Source: Clostridiales bacterium
GTDB taxonomy: Bacteria; Bacillota; Clostridia; Lachnospirales; UBA12420
Reading direction: 5' to 3'
Assembly (NCBI GenBank): GCA_003452395.1
Contig: DMOI01000027.1
Span: 1 to 19,085 of the forward strand
Length of the DNA stretch: 19,085 nt
This document shows, piece by piece, positions 1-6,184 of the stretch; within the stretch, counting starts at the first letter, position 1, and every line of letters starts with the position of its first letter. Below the pieces are notes generated by a model. It did no database searches. It was not told the DNA's origin and saw nothing but the letters and a program-made list of their open reading frames with translations. Made by a program: the position numbers and the translations under genes.

Positions 1-94
1 TAATATAATTTGTAAATCTACACCCATCTACAACAAAGTCAGCTACAAGTTCTTTTACTTGCTTTGTAAAGGTATTTGCTTCATACACAGTCAT
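1..94 (-). CDS. Start of an unidentified protein, cut by the left edge of the window
   Basis: Only the first 31 codons are visible, beginning MTVYEANTFTKQVKELVADF. The ATG at 94-92 follows a purine-rich ribosome binding site (AAAGGGTGGG). The same GAAAGGGTGGGAT stretch precedes the start of the gene at 1246-1749, so the two translation initiation regions are related. The gene lies 12 bases after the stop of the gene at 107-619 and on the same strand, so the two are probably co-transcribed. The visible part is amphipathic and has no signal peptide. I do not recognise the family. Confidence 0.6.
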   Translation of the reverse strand, partial: MTVYEANTFTKQVKELVADFVVDGCRFTNYI

Positions 95-106
95 CCCACC
101 CTTTCA

Positions 107-619
107 CTAGCTCTTCACTTCTATTTTAAAAATATCCCCGTACTTGCCAGCGTAATCAATATATCGAGTGCCATCTATTACGCATTCGACTATAACAGAA
201 TATAACCATCTTCCTTTGTCCATGTCTCGGCTTTTTAGTATTAGCTGTATCTCAAAATCTTTCCTGCTAAACTTTATGATATACTTCTCGACTCCACTGT
301 CTCTATCAACTCTTTGCATACTCACTGTTGAGGTTTCAGATAATGTGACGTTTGCTTCCGCTATGATGGTTTCTTTGACTTGTAGTATTATCTTGTAGTT
401 GCCTAGTAGCTTTGTCTTTATACAAATGTCACTCCAGAGATACGACCAAACTATAGTCATTTCTTTTATCTTGTCTAGTATTAACCTTGGTAGTACTGGC
501 TCCACAGTGTTAAGTCCATCTACAAGTGGCATTTGTTCCCTCATAAACTTAACTGCTTCTTCCAAGTTTTTATTTACGTGTTGCTTCTTTTGCTCCCTGC
601 TGTTTATATCTTTTGGCAT
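107..619 (-). CDS. Hypothetical protein, paralogue of the gene at 1246-1749
   Basis: This is a 170-residue soluble-looking protein of unknown function. It starts at ATG 619 after a good ribosome binding site (GGGAGGG, six bases upstream). Its sequence lines up along the whole C-terminal part with the product of 1246-1749. Shared blocks are VDG near residue 33, I..M.I.WSYL around 52-61, TKLLGNY around 69-75, LKS..(M/I)D around 127-132, and VEC.I..TRYID followed by a KY..IF.I end. The N-terminus is lysine-rich and variable. There is no signal peptide or membrane segment. The leader carries a promoter-like pair and a terminator-like hairpin. The family is not one I know; its repetition inside a mobile-looking region suggests an accessory role, but that is inference. 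Confidence 0.8.
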   Translation of the reverse strand: MPKDINSREQKKQHVNKNLEEAVKFMREQMPLVDGLNTVEPVLPRLILDKIKEMTIVWSYLWSDICIKTKLLGNYKIILQVKETIIAEANVTLSETSTVSMQRVDRDSGVEKYIIKFSRKDFEIQLILKSRDMDKGRWLYSVIVECVIDGTRYIDYAGKYGDIFKIEVKS

Positions 620-648
620 CGTTAGCCCTCCCTTACTTTATAATATAC

Positions 649-679
649 AAAAAGAGTCATTCATACGAATGCTCTCTTT
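649..679 (-). terminator. Terminator-like hairpin in the leader of the 107-619 gene
   Basis: Read on the minus strand, AAAGAG-AG-CATTC pairs across a GTAT loop with GAATG-A-CTCTTT and is followed by a run of T. The hairpin sits about 30 bases upstream of the ATG at 619 and downstream of a candidate promoter. It could therefore be an attenuator as well as a terminator for transcripts entering from the right. Confidence 0.5.
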
Positions 680-683
680 GTTA

Positions 684-1191
684 GTGATTGATGTACAGTA
701 CTCCTTCTCTGGATTTTTTCAATATATTACCGACTAATATAGTATATATTCATCCGTACGCTGGTTTTCAAGTAAGGGGGAGTGAGTGATTATGTTCCTC
801 CCTCACTTACTGTGTTTTTGCATTTCGCCTATTGCCTGAATATCGTTGTCGTTATTTTTTATGTATCCCCGCTTCATTATATTTTACCTTCAAACCCACG
901 TTATTTTGTAACTCCACGTTCAAAATCAATCTAAAATATTTTTTATTATTCCTTTACACCCAATGCCATCATCGAAAAATCGCTAATGCATATCTAGTTT
1001 TTTCATATGAGCATGTACAATTCCTTAACTTTAATTATCTGATTACTTCCAAACATATATTTCATAAAATGCTGCAAAGCGTTAAATGTTCAGGATTTTT
1101 ATATATCGCTTCTATTAGTTTTCACTCCATGCTACTCGACTACGTAGACCATATTCTTTTTATAAGTAGCATTTATAAATCTCAATCGTAA
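684..1191. other. Gene-poor stretch with short coding-like scraps and an imperfect inverted repeat
   Basis: I see no intact gene here on either strand. A 119-codon plus-strand frame at 832-1191 has no ribosome binding site and a biased Phe/Leu/Tyr/Cys-rich composition, so I do not call it. Minus-strand frames give short protein-like scraps broken by stops, for example around 1030-1150, which suggests decayed genes. An imperfect inverted repeat lies at about 771-823, where AGTAAGGGGGAG faces CTCCCTCACTTACT. It could be a weak terminator or a protein-binding site. Confidence 0.4.
741..771 (-). promoter_or_regulatory. Possible sigma-A promoter for the 107-619 gene
   Basis: On the minus strand TTGAAA (771-766) and TATACT (746-741) each match the consensus hexamers at five of six positions. 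The spacing is 19 bases, longer than ideal. An alternative -10 with better spacing is TATATA. This is a weak call. Confidence 0.3.
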
Positions 1192-1224
1192 AAAAATAAC
1201 CGTCAGGTTATGACGATTATCTTT
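1192..1224 (-). terminator. Rho-independent terminator after the 1246-1749 gene
   Basis: On the minus strand AAAGATAATCGTCA and TGACGGTTATTTTT pair across a TAACC loop with only G-U wobbles as imperfections, and the 3' arm runs into a T-tract. It lies about 20 bases after the stop codon at 1246. Confidence 0.8.
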
Positions 1225-1245
1225 AGCTTACAAACTGATTTTTCT

Positions 1246-1749
1246 TTAACTACTGTGTGTTATCAAAAATATTTCCTTGTATTTATTCATATCATCAATG
1301 TAGCGAGTATTATTTATTGTACACTCAACAGTACAAGTGGATGATTTGTATTTTTCATCGATATTCTGGCTCTTTAAGTTCAACCCCATTTTGAATTTAT
1401 CACTGATAAACCAAACGCCATATTTTTCATCATCATCCATATCTAATCTTCTGATTATGAACTCCGAATTTTCATTTAAAGTAGCTACCACTACAGTCAT
1501 TGGTACTTCGTTTGACTCTAATACCACCCTGTAGTTTCCCAACAGTTTTGTCCTAATACGGATAGTATCAAATAAGTATGACCAAGTTATTTGCATGTTT
1601 TGGATTATATCTATTGCTTCCTGAGATATAACCCTGTCAGTAATACCCCGTCCGTCAACGCTTGGTATTTGACTCTTTAGTAGCTGCTCTGCCCAATCTT
1701 GTTTGCCATTTTCATTTTTCGTTTCTTCATCTTTACCTTCAACGCACAT
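1246..1749 (-). CDS. Hypothetical protein, paralogue of the gene at 107-619
   Basis: The reading frame is open from 1845, but the start is best placed at ATG 1749 (MCVEGKDEETKNENGK), seven bases after AAAGGGTGGG. The longer version would begin inside a terminator hairpin. This gives 167 residues, close to the 170 of its paralogue. Conserved blocks are VDG, I..M.ITWSYL, RTKLLGNY, LKS..ID and VEC.I..TRYID...KY..IF, while the N-terminal 25 residues differ and are acidic and lysine-rich. There is no signal peptide or membrane segment. The gene forms its own transcription unit, with terminators on both sides (1832-1869 upstream and 1192-1224 downstream). I do not recognise a function. Confidence 0.8.
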   Translation of the reverse strand: MCVEGKDEETKNENGKQDWAEQLLKSQIPSVDGRGITDRVISQEAIDIIQNMQITWSYLFDTIRIRTKLLGNYRVVLESNEVPMTVVVATLNENSEFIIRRLDMDDDEKYGVWFISDKFKMGLNLKSQNIDEKYKSSTCTVECTINNTRYIDDMNKYKEIFLITHSS

Positions 1750-1831
1750 ACTAAATCCCACCCTTTCGTTTTTATATTTAACTTCAATTATATTTGATTT
1801 TTGGGTTGAGTTATTGGTTACTGGTATTAAA

Positions 1832-1869
1832 AAAGCAGGTACCACCCTATGCTTGGTGGTACCTGCTTT
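1832..1869 (-). terminator. Strong perfect-stem terminator
   Basis: A 15-bp perfect stem (AAAGCAGGTACCACC and its complement) encloses an 8-base loop and is followed on the minus strand by a T-run. It ends the transcription unit of the 498-residue protein and the small frames after it, and insulates the 1246-1749 gene. The arms are symmetrical, so it may also work on the plus strand. Confidence 0.85.
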
Positions 1870-1879
1870 ATCTATTTTC

Positions 1880-1966
1880 CTACCAATTTTCGACCTTTCT
1901 CTCTACGGCTTGTTTTAAACCCCATCTAATTCCTTTCCATATCCTAATACCAAAACTCATTTTCAT
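1880..1966 (-). CDS. Possible 28-residue basic amphipathic peptide
   Basis: The ORF starts at ATG 1966, whose A is also the last base of the TAA of the preceding frame (TAATG), a typical arrangement for coupled translation. The product starts MKMSFGIRIWKGIRWGLK and ends in ENW. It is basic, has three Trp, and can be drawn as an amphipathic helix. It ends about ten bases before the strong terminator at 1832-1869, so it would be the last gene of the transcript. No independent ribosome binding site is visible. It might be a membrane-active or regulatory peptide, or the tail of a decayed gene; no family is recognised. Confidence 0.4.
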   Translation of the reverse strand: MKMSFGIRIWKGIRWGLKQAVERKVENW

Positions 1967-2109
1967 TAGCTTTTAGACCCATCTCGTAAACCTTGGATAC
2001 TATCTAACCAATATCTACTCCCAAATAAACCACATCTTATCATTTCCCCATCATCATCAACAAAAATAATAAAATTAACTGTATATTTAACATTTACGAG
2101 TGAATTCAC
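1966..2109 (-). pseudogene. Short coding-like frame, probably the 3' part of a decayed gene
   Basis: From GTG 2109 the frame gives 47 protein-like residues, including VDDDGEMIRCGLFGSRYWLD. Two in-frame TAG codons lie just upstream and no ribosome binding site precedes the GTG. Coding-like stretches in other frames lie immediately upstream (MDEDVDVLMDKIYKL then a stop, then KLVASKQREFTRK, about 2110-2185). Together they look like one gene of roughly 100-130 codons broken by frameshifts and stops, downstream of the 498-residue protein. A gene in this position would have been a natural partner of that protein, but that is inference. Confidence 0.4.
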
Positions 2110-2281
2110 GTTGTTTACTTGCTACTAATTTTTACAACTTGTAAATCTTATCCATTAGTACGTCTACATCTTCGTCCATGCTGCATTTTCAAGTATCTTT
2201 AAGAAGTATACACTAAACATTTTATCGCTGCTTATCTTATATAATTTTTTCTATGATTTGTCATATATTCAGATAATCCAC

Positions 2282-3778
2282 CTACAAACAAGTCCAATCA
2301 TGAAAACTGTCATCCAGATTAAGCTCTCTAAACTTTTTCTCCACTTCTTTTTCAATCTTTCTTCTTGAAATTTCTCTTTCTATACTCGCTTTCTCTGCAT
2401 CCTCCATCTTTTCGGCTTCGCTGACCAAAGGTGGCATATTGTTCTCTATTATATCCATTACTGGATGTGTAGCTGTTTCTTCTTCTATCCACCCTATTGT
2501 ATCCTTTTGTATCGCGTCAGCTATATCTTCGTTGTTATCGAAGTCCATCTCCCATGATTTTCTTACTGCACCTTTACGCCTAATATGTGACCCTTCCACA
2601 TGTATATTTCCCGCCTCATCAATTCCTACTGTTCTCGATGTTTCAGCTCCTGTTGCATGATCTTTTGTCCAACCTTGTATTGTTTGGGTTCCATCTTCAT
2701 TTTTATTTAAAGAATCTGTTGTTTCTTTTATTACTATACCATATTTATTATAAAGCATGCTACTTTTTTCTTGTGTTCCATCAGAAGTAATTACTGTCGA
2801 AAAAATATTTTTTTGTTGACTTTGAGTAGGATAATGATATAAACTCTTCGTTTCTTGTGTGCGTATCGCTTTCAACGTTGCCCCTGTACTCACTGGCCAA
2901 CTAAAATTATCCGTTTCAAAATTTAAAGTTATTTCCCTATTCGCATCATGCCTTTTTTGCAAAATAACAACTTTTCCGCCATTCGGATCTATTAATATAC
3001 TTTCACCTGCATCTGGAAATTGGTATTCTATTTCAGATTCATTGCAAGAGCCCTTTAGATGAGACCCTTTAGAATCTTCTTCTTTTTGCTCCACCAATGC
3101 TCCTTCTAAAAATTCCTTAATATCAATGTTTTTCCCCAAAGCTCCATAACCTCTATCTTTTAACATAGACATCCCACCAATAAATTGGCTAGCCGGTTCT
3201 GCTTTATTAAAATTGCCGCTTTTTAAATTTACACCGTATTTTTCCTCAATACCTTTAGCTATTTCGCTATACCTTTTTAGACCTTTCTCACTTAATAAGT
3301 ACTCATAATCTGTGTTAAACATATCCGCTATTATTTCCCTCTCATTCATTAAATCCTTTATCTCGTTTTCATCAGTTAAACTCTGGACTCTTTCATTTGA
3401 TAAATCTTTTTTTAATAGCAACTCCTTTTCCTCTCTCATTTTTGCTTCGTTCAACTCTACTTTTTCCTTTTTTATTTCATCTATTACAAATTTCACAATA
3501 GCGGGTGTCATTAGTACCAGTGGTACTCCTATCCCCCCCACAGTTGCTCCTGTAATCCCTCCTATCTCCGCTCCCTTAATCACTCCTAGAGCCATTCCTG
3601 CAAACCCAGTCAATCCCGCTAGTAAAGAAATTACTTGTCCTCGTGCATTCCCTTCTTCAACATCTTTCATTAATTTTTGCCAAAGGACTTCTGCTTTATC
3701 GCCCACCTTTCTAATAAATTCCTTAATTGGGCCCGTTCTTTGTTCTTCTTTTGTTTTATCTTTTTGTTCTTTTATCAT
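2282..3778 (-). CDS. 498-residue protein with glycine-rich hydrophobic hairpin, function unknown
   Basis: The start at ATG 3778 is well supported by GGAGG eight bases upstream. Residues 1-46 are highly charged. Residues about 48-69 and 72-97 form two hydrophobic segments rich in Gly and Ala (GGITGATVGGIGVP), like glycine-zipper membrane hairpins. A charged, probably coiled-coil stretch follows to about residue 175. Residues about 255-425 are rich in Gly, Asp, Thr and Ser with repeated short motifs such as DGTQ and GIDEAGNIHVEG, typical of beta-rich domains. The C-terminal 60 residues are again charged and helical. There is no signal peptide. The layout of membrane hairpin plus variable C-terminal domains resembles some bacterial effectors or toxins, but no catalytic motif is recognisable, so the role is open. 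Confidence 0.75.
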   Translation of the reverse strand: MIKEQKDKTKEEQRTGPIKEFIRKVGDKAEVLWQKLMKDVEEGNARGQVISLLAGLTGFAGMALGVIKGAEIGGITGATVGGIGVPLVLMTPAIVKFVIDEIKKEKVELNEAKMREEKELLLKKDLSNERVQSLTDENEIKDLMNEREIIADMFNTDYEYLLSEKGLKRYSEIAKGIEEKYGVNLKSGNFNKAEPASQFIGGMSMLKDRGYGALGKNIDIKEFLEGALVEQKEEDSKGSHLKGSCNESEIEYQFPDAGESILIDPNGGKVVILQKRHDANREITLNFETDNFSWPVSTGATLKAIRTQETKSLYHYPTQSQQKNIFSTVITSDGTQEKSSMLYNKYGIVIKETTDSLNKNEDGTQTIQGWTKDHATGAETSRTVGIDEAGNIHVEGSHIRRKGAVRKSWEMDFDNNEDIADAIQKDTIGWIEEETATHPVMDIIENNMPPLVSEAEKMEDAEKASIEREISRRKIEKEVEKKFRELNLDDSFHDWTCL

Positions 3779-3886
3779 ACAAACACACCTCCATCTTTTG
3801 TTATATATACATTATACATCTTTTTACAAATTTTGTCAACTTTCTTGTGTTTTTCTTTTTTTCTCCTAATATTATGCTAATATTAT

Positions 3887-3976
3887 TTATATTTGATATT
3901 TATCTATTATTTTTTTAATAATTCTTGGCTCTAGGTCATTCAATACTATCTCTCTTATTCCGTTCATTGTATTAAA
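3887..3976 (-). pseudogene. Truncated copy of the 117-residue protein encoded at 4781-5134
   Basis: This frame translates to FNTMNGIREIVLNDLEPRII followed by a Lys/Ile-rich end and a stop. It aligns without gaps to residues 10-38 of the 4781-5134 product (FNTINEIREPVWDYLEPRLI). The copy lacks the last two thirds and has no ATG at the equivalent start, although a GGGAGG ribosome-binding sequence sits in the expected place about 30 bases upstream of the internal ATG. It follows directly on the Nudix remnant. I read it as a decayed partial duplication. Confidence 0.7.
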
Positions 3977-3984
3977 CTCTTTAT

Positions 3985-4224
3985 TTAATGTGTTATTGAC
4001 TCGTCCTCCCAACAAAATAGGAATTCTAGCTCATCCTTGCTAAAGTCTATTCAAATTTCTTCATTTACTTCTCTATATACTCCTTGTAGGCTGTCTTCAC
4101 CCGTTTGCATATGTCCTGCTACCGATATTTCCCACATGTTAGGTCTTGTATCTTTAGCAAGTTCAACACAAATTGCCGCTCCTATCCCTCTGCTTCCGCC
4201 TGTTACTACCGCTACTTTTGACAT
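3985..4224 (-). pseudogene. In-frame chimera of a short-chain dehydrogenase start and a Nudix hydrolase, with an internal stop
   Basis: From ATG 4224 (AAGGAG nine bases upstream) about 22 codons read as the N-terminus of a FabG-type short-chain dehydrogenase, with the TGGSRGIG nucleotide-binding motif. The frame then switches to a Nudix protein (MWEISVAGHMQTGED). The Nudix box G-x5-E-x7-REVNEE is complete except that its last conserved Gly is a TGA stop, one base from GGA. After the TGA the same frame continues as IDFSKDELEFLFCWEDE, as expected for a Nudix protein, before ending. The beta-sheet before the Nudix box and the C-terminus are missing, so this is a dead fusion fragment. A near-consensus promoter remains upstream. 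Confidence 0.85.
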
Positions 4225-4277
4225 GTATCGCATCTCCTTGTATAATACTGACTATTGTTTCACTTTTATTTTATGTA

Positions 4278-4306
4278 AGTATACCATATTTTTCTTGTAT
4301 TATCAA
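4278..4306 (-). promoter_or_regulatory. Near-consensus sigma-A promoter of the dehydrogenase/Nudix remnant
   Basis: On the minus strand TTGATA (4306-4301) and TATACT (4283-4278) are separated by exactly 17 bases. The promoter points at the ribosome binding site and ATG of the chimera at 3985-4224, so the remnant may still be transcribed. Confidence 0.65.
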
Positions 4307-4329
4307 CTTCGATTTCAAAAGTCAAATTA

Positions 4330-4366
4330 TTTTGTTGGTAGGTTTTGTTGGTAGGTTTTGTTGGTA
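4330..4366. repeat. 13-bp tandem repeat, nearly three units
   Basis: The unit TTTTGTTGGTAGG occurs twice in full and a third time for 11 bases. It lies between the promoter of the dehydrogenase/Nudix remnant and the coding remnant at 4371-4496, and looks like a simple slippage repeat. Confidence 0.9.
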
Positions 4367-4370
4367 TTCT

Positions 4371-4496
4371 TTATGATAACTTCTTCTGATATAGATTGAT
4401 CCCTTTGAGTACAGCTATTTCTTGTGTAGCCTCTTCTGCCTCCATTTTTACATTATACTTTTTGGCTGCTAATATACATTCCCGACTTGGATGCAA
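4371..4496 (-). pseudogene. C-terminal fragment of an unidentified gene
   Basis: This 41-codon frame has clear protein character, including HPSRECILAAKKYNVKMEAE followed by a helix-forming stretch and NLYQKKLS before the stop. An in-frame TAA lies just upstream, and there is no ATG or ribosome binding site, so it is the tail of a broken gene. I cannot name the family. It may derive from the same ancestor as the fragment at 4573-4719, which lies upstream in another frame. Confidence 0.5.
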
Positions 4497-4572
4497 TTTT
4501 GGTTAAAATGTGAGTTGTAGGATGTAGGGGGAGGGATTTCACTATGCTTACCATTCTTCTTTTTTGTCGTCC

Positions 4573-4719
4573 TTATCCTTTATTTTCGTTATCAAAACCA
4601 TCCTTAACTCTACAAACCGCTTGAATTATTTTTATGACGCTTTCGTTTTGCTTACAAACCTTCATCATTAAATCCAAATTGATTGCTTCATTACCGTATT
4701 GCTGACAAAATACTAACAA
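4573..4719 (-). pseudogene. Fragment of an unidentified gene (CQQYGNEAINLDLMMK)
   Basis: About 48 codons read as a convincing helical protein segment (CQQYGNEAINLDLMMKVCKQ, then NESVIKIIQAVCRVKDGF). The frame is closed upstream by TGA, and no ATG or ribosome binding site is available, so only the C-terminal part survives. It lies downstream of the terminator of the 4781-5134 gene. With the remnants at 3887-4496 it makes an 830-bp debris zone. Family unknown. Confidence 0.5.
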
Positions 4720-4740
4720 CCATCAAATTGAGTACAAATA

Positions 4741-4770
4741 AATAGCCACCTCGTATTGAGGCAGCTACTG
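4741..4770 (-). terminator. Terminator after the 117-residue gene
   Basis: On the minus strand AGTAGCTGCCTC pairs with GAGGTGGCTATT across a five-base loop using several G-U wobbles, and is followed by TTATTT. It begins about ten bases after the stop codon at 4781. Confidence 0.6.
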
Positions 4771-4780
4771 TTGTATTGTT

Positions 4781-5134
4781 TTATTCTTTATCTGCTCTAT
4801 ACAAAAAACCCTGCCAGTTCCGCTTTATTTCTATAGATTTTTCCCATATACTAAGCTCTGGATCTGCCACATTGTATATAAATATTTTCCCGACATATTT
4901 CCCCTCGGTTAGTTTCTGTCCATACTCATTCATCTCTACTAATATGCAAGTAATTATTTCAGTTCCAGGGTTTCCATTAACAATCACCCAGTTTATCCTA
5001 TATTTGTATCTTCTCTTGTTTCCTCTTATTTTATTTGTTATCCTCTGTATGAGTCTTGGCTCCAAGTAATCCCATACTGGCTCTCGGATCTCATTAATTG
5101 TATTAAACGCAACTAATCTTTGTTCTTTTTCCAT
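4781..5134 (-). CDS. 117-residue hypothetical protein downstream of the serine recombinase
   Basis: The protein starts at ATG 5134 after an AGGGAGA ribosome binding site. The start lies only 21 bases after the recombinase stop, and a terminator follows, so it is the second gene of a two-gene unit. It has no signal peptide or membrane segment. Residues 35-45 are strongly basic (RGNKRRYKYR), followed by an alternating hydrophobic, probably beta-stranded region. A broken copy of its first 40 residues lies at 3887-3976, so the family has been duplicated here. I do not recognise it. Its position suggests it could be a partner of the recombinase, such as a directionality factor or DNA-binding accessory, but the sequence does not show this directly. 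Confidence 0.75.
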   Translation of the reverse strand: MEKEQRLVAFNTINEIREPVWDYLEPRLIQRITNKIRGNKRRYKYRINWVIVNGNPGTEIITCILVEMNEYGQKLTEGKYVGKIFIYNVADPELSIWEKSIEIKRNWQGFLYRADKE

Positions 5135-5155
5135 AATCTAAACATCTCCCTTGTT

Positions 5156-5941
5156 TTATATTATTGCTGCGTGCAATCCATTCGCTTCTACACCTGAATA
5201 TGTATATACGCCCGCATACAGTTCCTTCCTGTCGAGTATTCGCTTTATCTGCATTGGTTTAAAACTATTACCGTTCTTAGTTGTATGACCTTCATCGTTA
5301 AGGACATTAGCTATCATTTGTAAAGTTTGTTCTGGGCATAACTGCCTGATTTCAAATACCCTCTGAACCGTCAAAGCCTTATCCGCGTCCACTTCTAGTA
5401 CTTTACTACCTCTACTAGCTTTATAACCTATAGGAGCTCCACCTCCTGAATAACCGCCTAAACTCGCTTTCTTATGTCTACCTCTACTTAACTTTGCTGT
5501 TATCTCGCCTCTCTGATGGTAGTCAAGGAGTTCCAACATGCCATTTATAAGTGCATTATTAGGATCTTTCTCGTATATCGAATACTGCGGCTGATCTATG
5601 GACTTTACATCAGCTTTAAGCTTTTTCAAACTCTTATGTATCAAGTATCTTGCTGAATCTGAACGCCAAAGCCTAGACGTATTCAACACTACGATAAGCC
5701 CTACATCATTCTCCTTTATGTTTGCAAGCATATCTTGCAGCCCATCTCTGGAAACGGTCATCTCTTCTTCATCAACTGTTGCTCCTGATTTAGCTGCGTC
5801 AGTAAAAATTCCAACTAGATTCAGGTTGTTTTCTTTACAATACCTCTCTATTTGGTCTGACTGTTCGTCTAAACTATACCCATCTTTAGACTGGTTCTTT
5901 GTTGAAACCCTACGGTAGCCATAAGCTTTTACTCTTATCAA
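5156..5941 (-). CDS. Serine recombinase with catalytic and recombinase domains only
   Basis: Residues 5-150 form the resolvase catalytic domain: YGYRRVST with the nucleophile at Ser13, the conserved GIFTDAAKSG region, and the VLNTSRLWRS motif around residues 85-94. Residues about 155-258 match the Recombinase domain typical of large serine integrases (GGYSGGGAPIGYK, then the helix-turn-helix-like IANVLNDEGHTTKNGNSF). The protein ends at 261 residues exactly at GLHAAII, the end of that domain. Large serine integrases are usually 450-600 residues and continue with a zinc ribbon and coiled coil. The start is TTG 5941 behind AGGGGG. It could be a natural short form or a truncation. It could invert, resolve or excise DNA; its target is unknown. 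Confidence 0.85.
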   Translation of the reverse strand: MIRVKAYGYRRVSTKNQSKDGYSLDEQSDQIERYCKENNLNLVGIFTDAAKSGATVDEEEMTVSRDGLQDMLANIKENDVGLIVVLNTSRLWRSDSARYLIHKSLKKLKADVKSIDQPQYSIYEKDPNNALINGMLELLDYHQRGEITAKLSRGRHKKASLGGYSGGGAPIGYKASRGSKVLEVDADKALTVQRVFEIRQLCPEQTLQMIANVLNDEGHTTKNGNSFKPMQIKRILDRKELYAGVYTYSGVEANGLHAAII

Positions 5942-6075
5942 AATAAATATTCCCCCTTCCAGATTTACCTCTTATAACAGTAATTTCAATTGATGTTATT
6001 TTTCTGGATGGACACTATTGCTTGTATATCACTTATATTGCTGTATTAAATCTATTAAAGTATACTTTGCTGCAG

Positions 6076-6117
6076 AAAAAGATACTCATAACCCTTTTCA
6101 GGTATAAGTATCTTTTT
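6076..6117 (-). terminator. Terminator after the adenine methylase gene
   Basis: AAAAAGATACT pairs with AGTATCTTTTT, and the stem extends through ATA/TAT and CC/GG with one mismatch and one bulge. The hairpin lies about 65 bases after the methylase stop codon and ends the helicase-methylase transcription unit. Confidence 0.65.
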
Positions 6118-6160
6118 GTGTAATATATTTTACTTTCAGCGCTTTTTTGGTGTTTTCCCG

Positions 6161-6184
6161 AGGTAATCAGGTAATTAGGTAATC
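6161..6184. repeat. 8-bp tandem repeat across the methylase stop codon
   Basis: Three consecutive units read AGGTAATC, AGGTAATT, AGGTAATC. The last unit overlaps the TGA of the methylase gene. This looks like simple slippage; unit-number changes would not alter the protein before the stop. Confidence 0.8.

Noticed and set aside
832..1191. Plus-strand frame of 119 codons in the gene-poor stretch
   Set aside because: It has no ribosome binding site, a composition typical of antisense or AT-rich noncoding DNA, and no recognisable motif.
1750..1845. Upstream extension of the 1246-1749 gene to an earlier ATG
   Set aside because: The earlier start lies inside the terminator hairpin and lacks a ribosome binding site, whereas ATG 1749 has a good one and gives the same length as the paralogue.
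3312..3869. Plus-strand frame of 185 codons opposite the 498-residue gene
   Set aside because: It is a Ser/Phe/Pro-rich shadow of a well-supported minus-strand gene and has no initiation signals.
4051..4053. The TGA in the Nudix box as a selenocysteine or recoded codon
   Set aside because: The position is a conserved Gly, a GGA to TGA change explains it, the rest of the protein is truncated, and no selenocysteine insertion element is visible.
4330..4366. Tandem repeat as a CRISPR array or iteron origin
   Set aside because: The units are only 13 bp and directly adjacent with no spacers, and no replication initiator gene is next to them.
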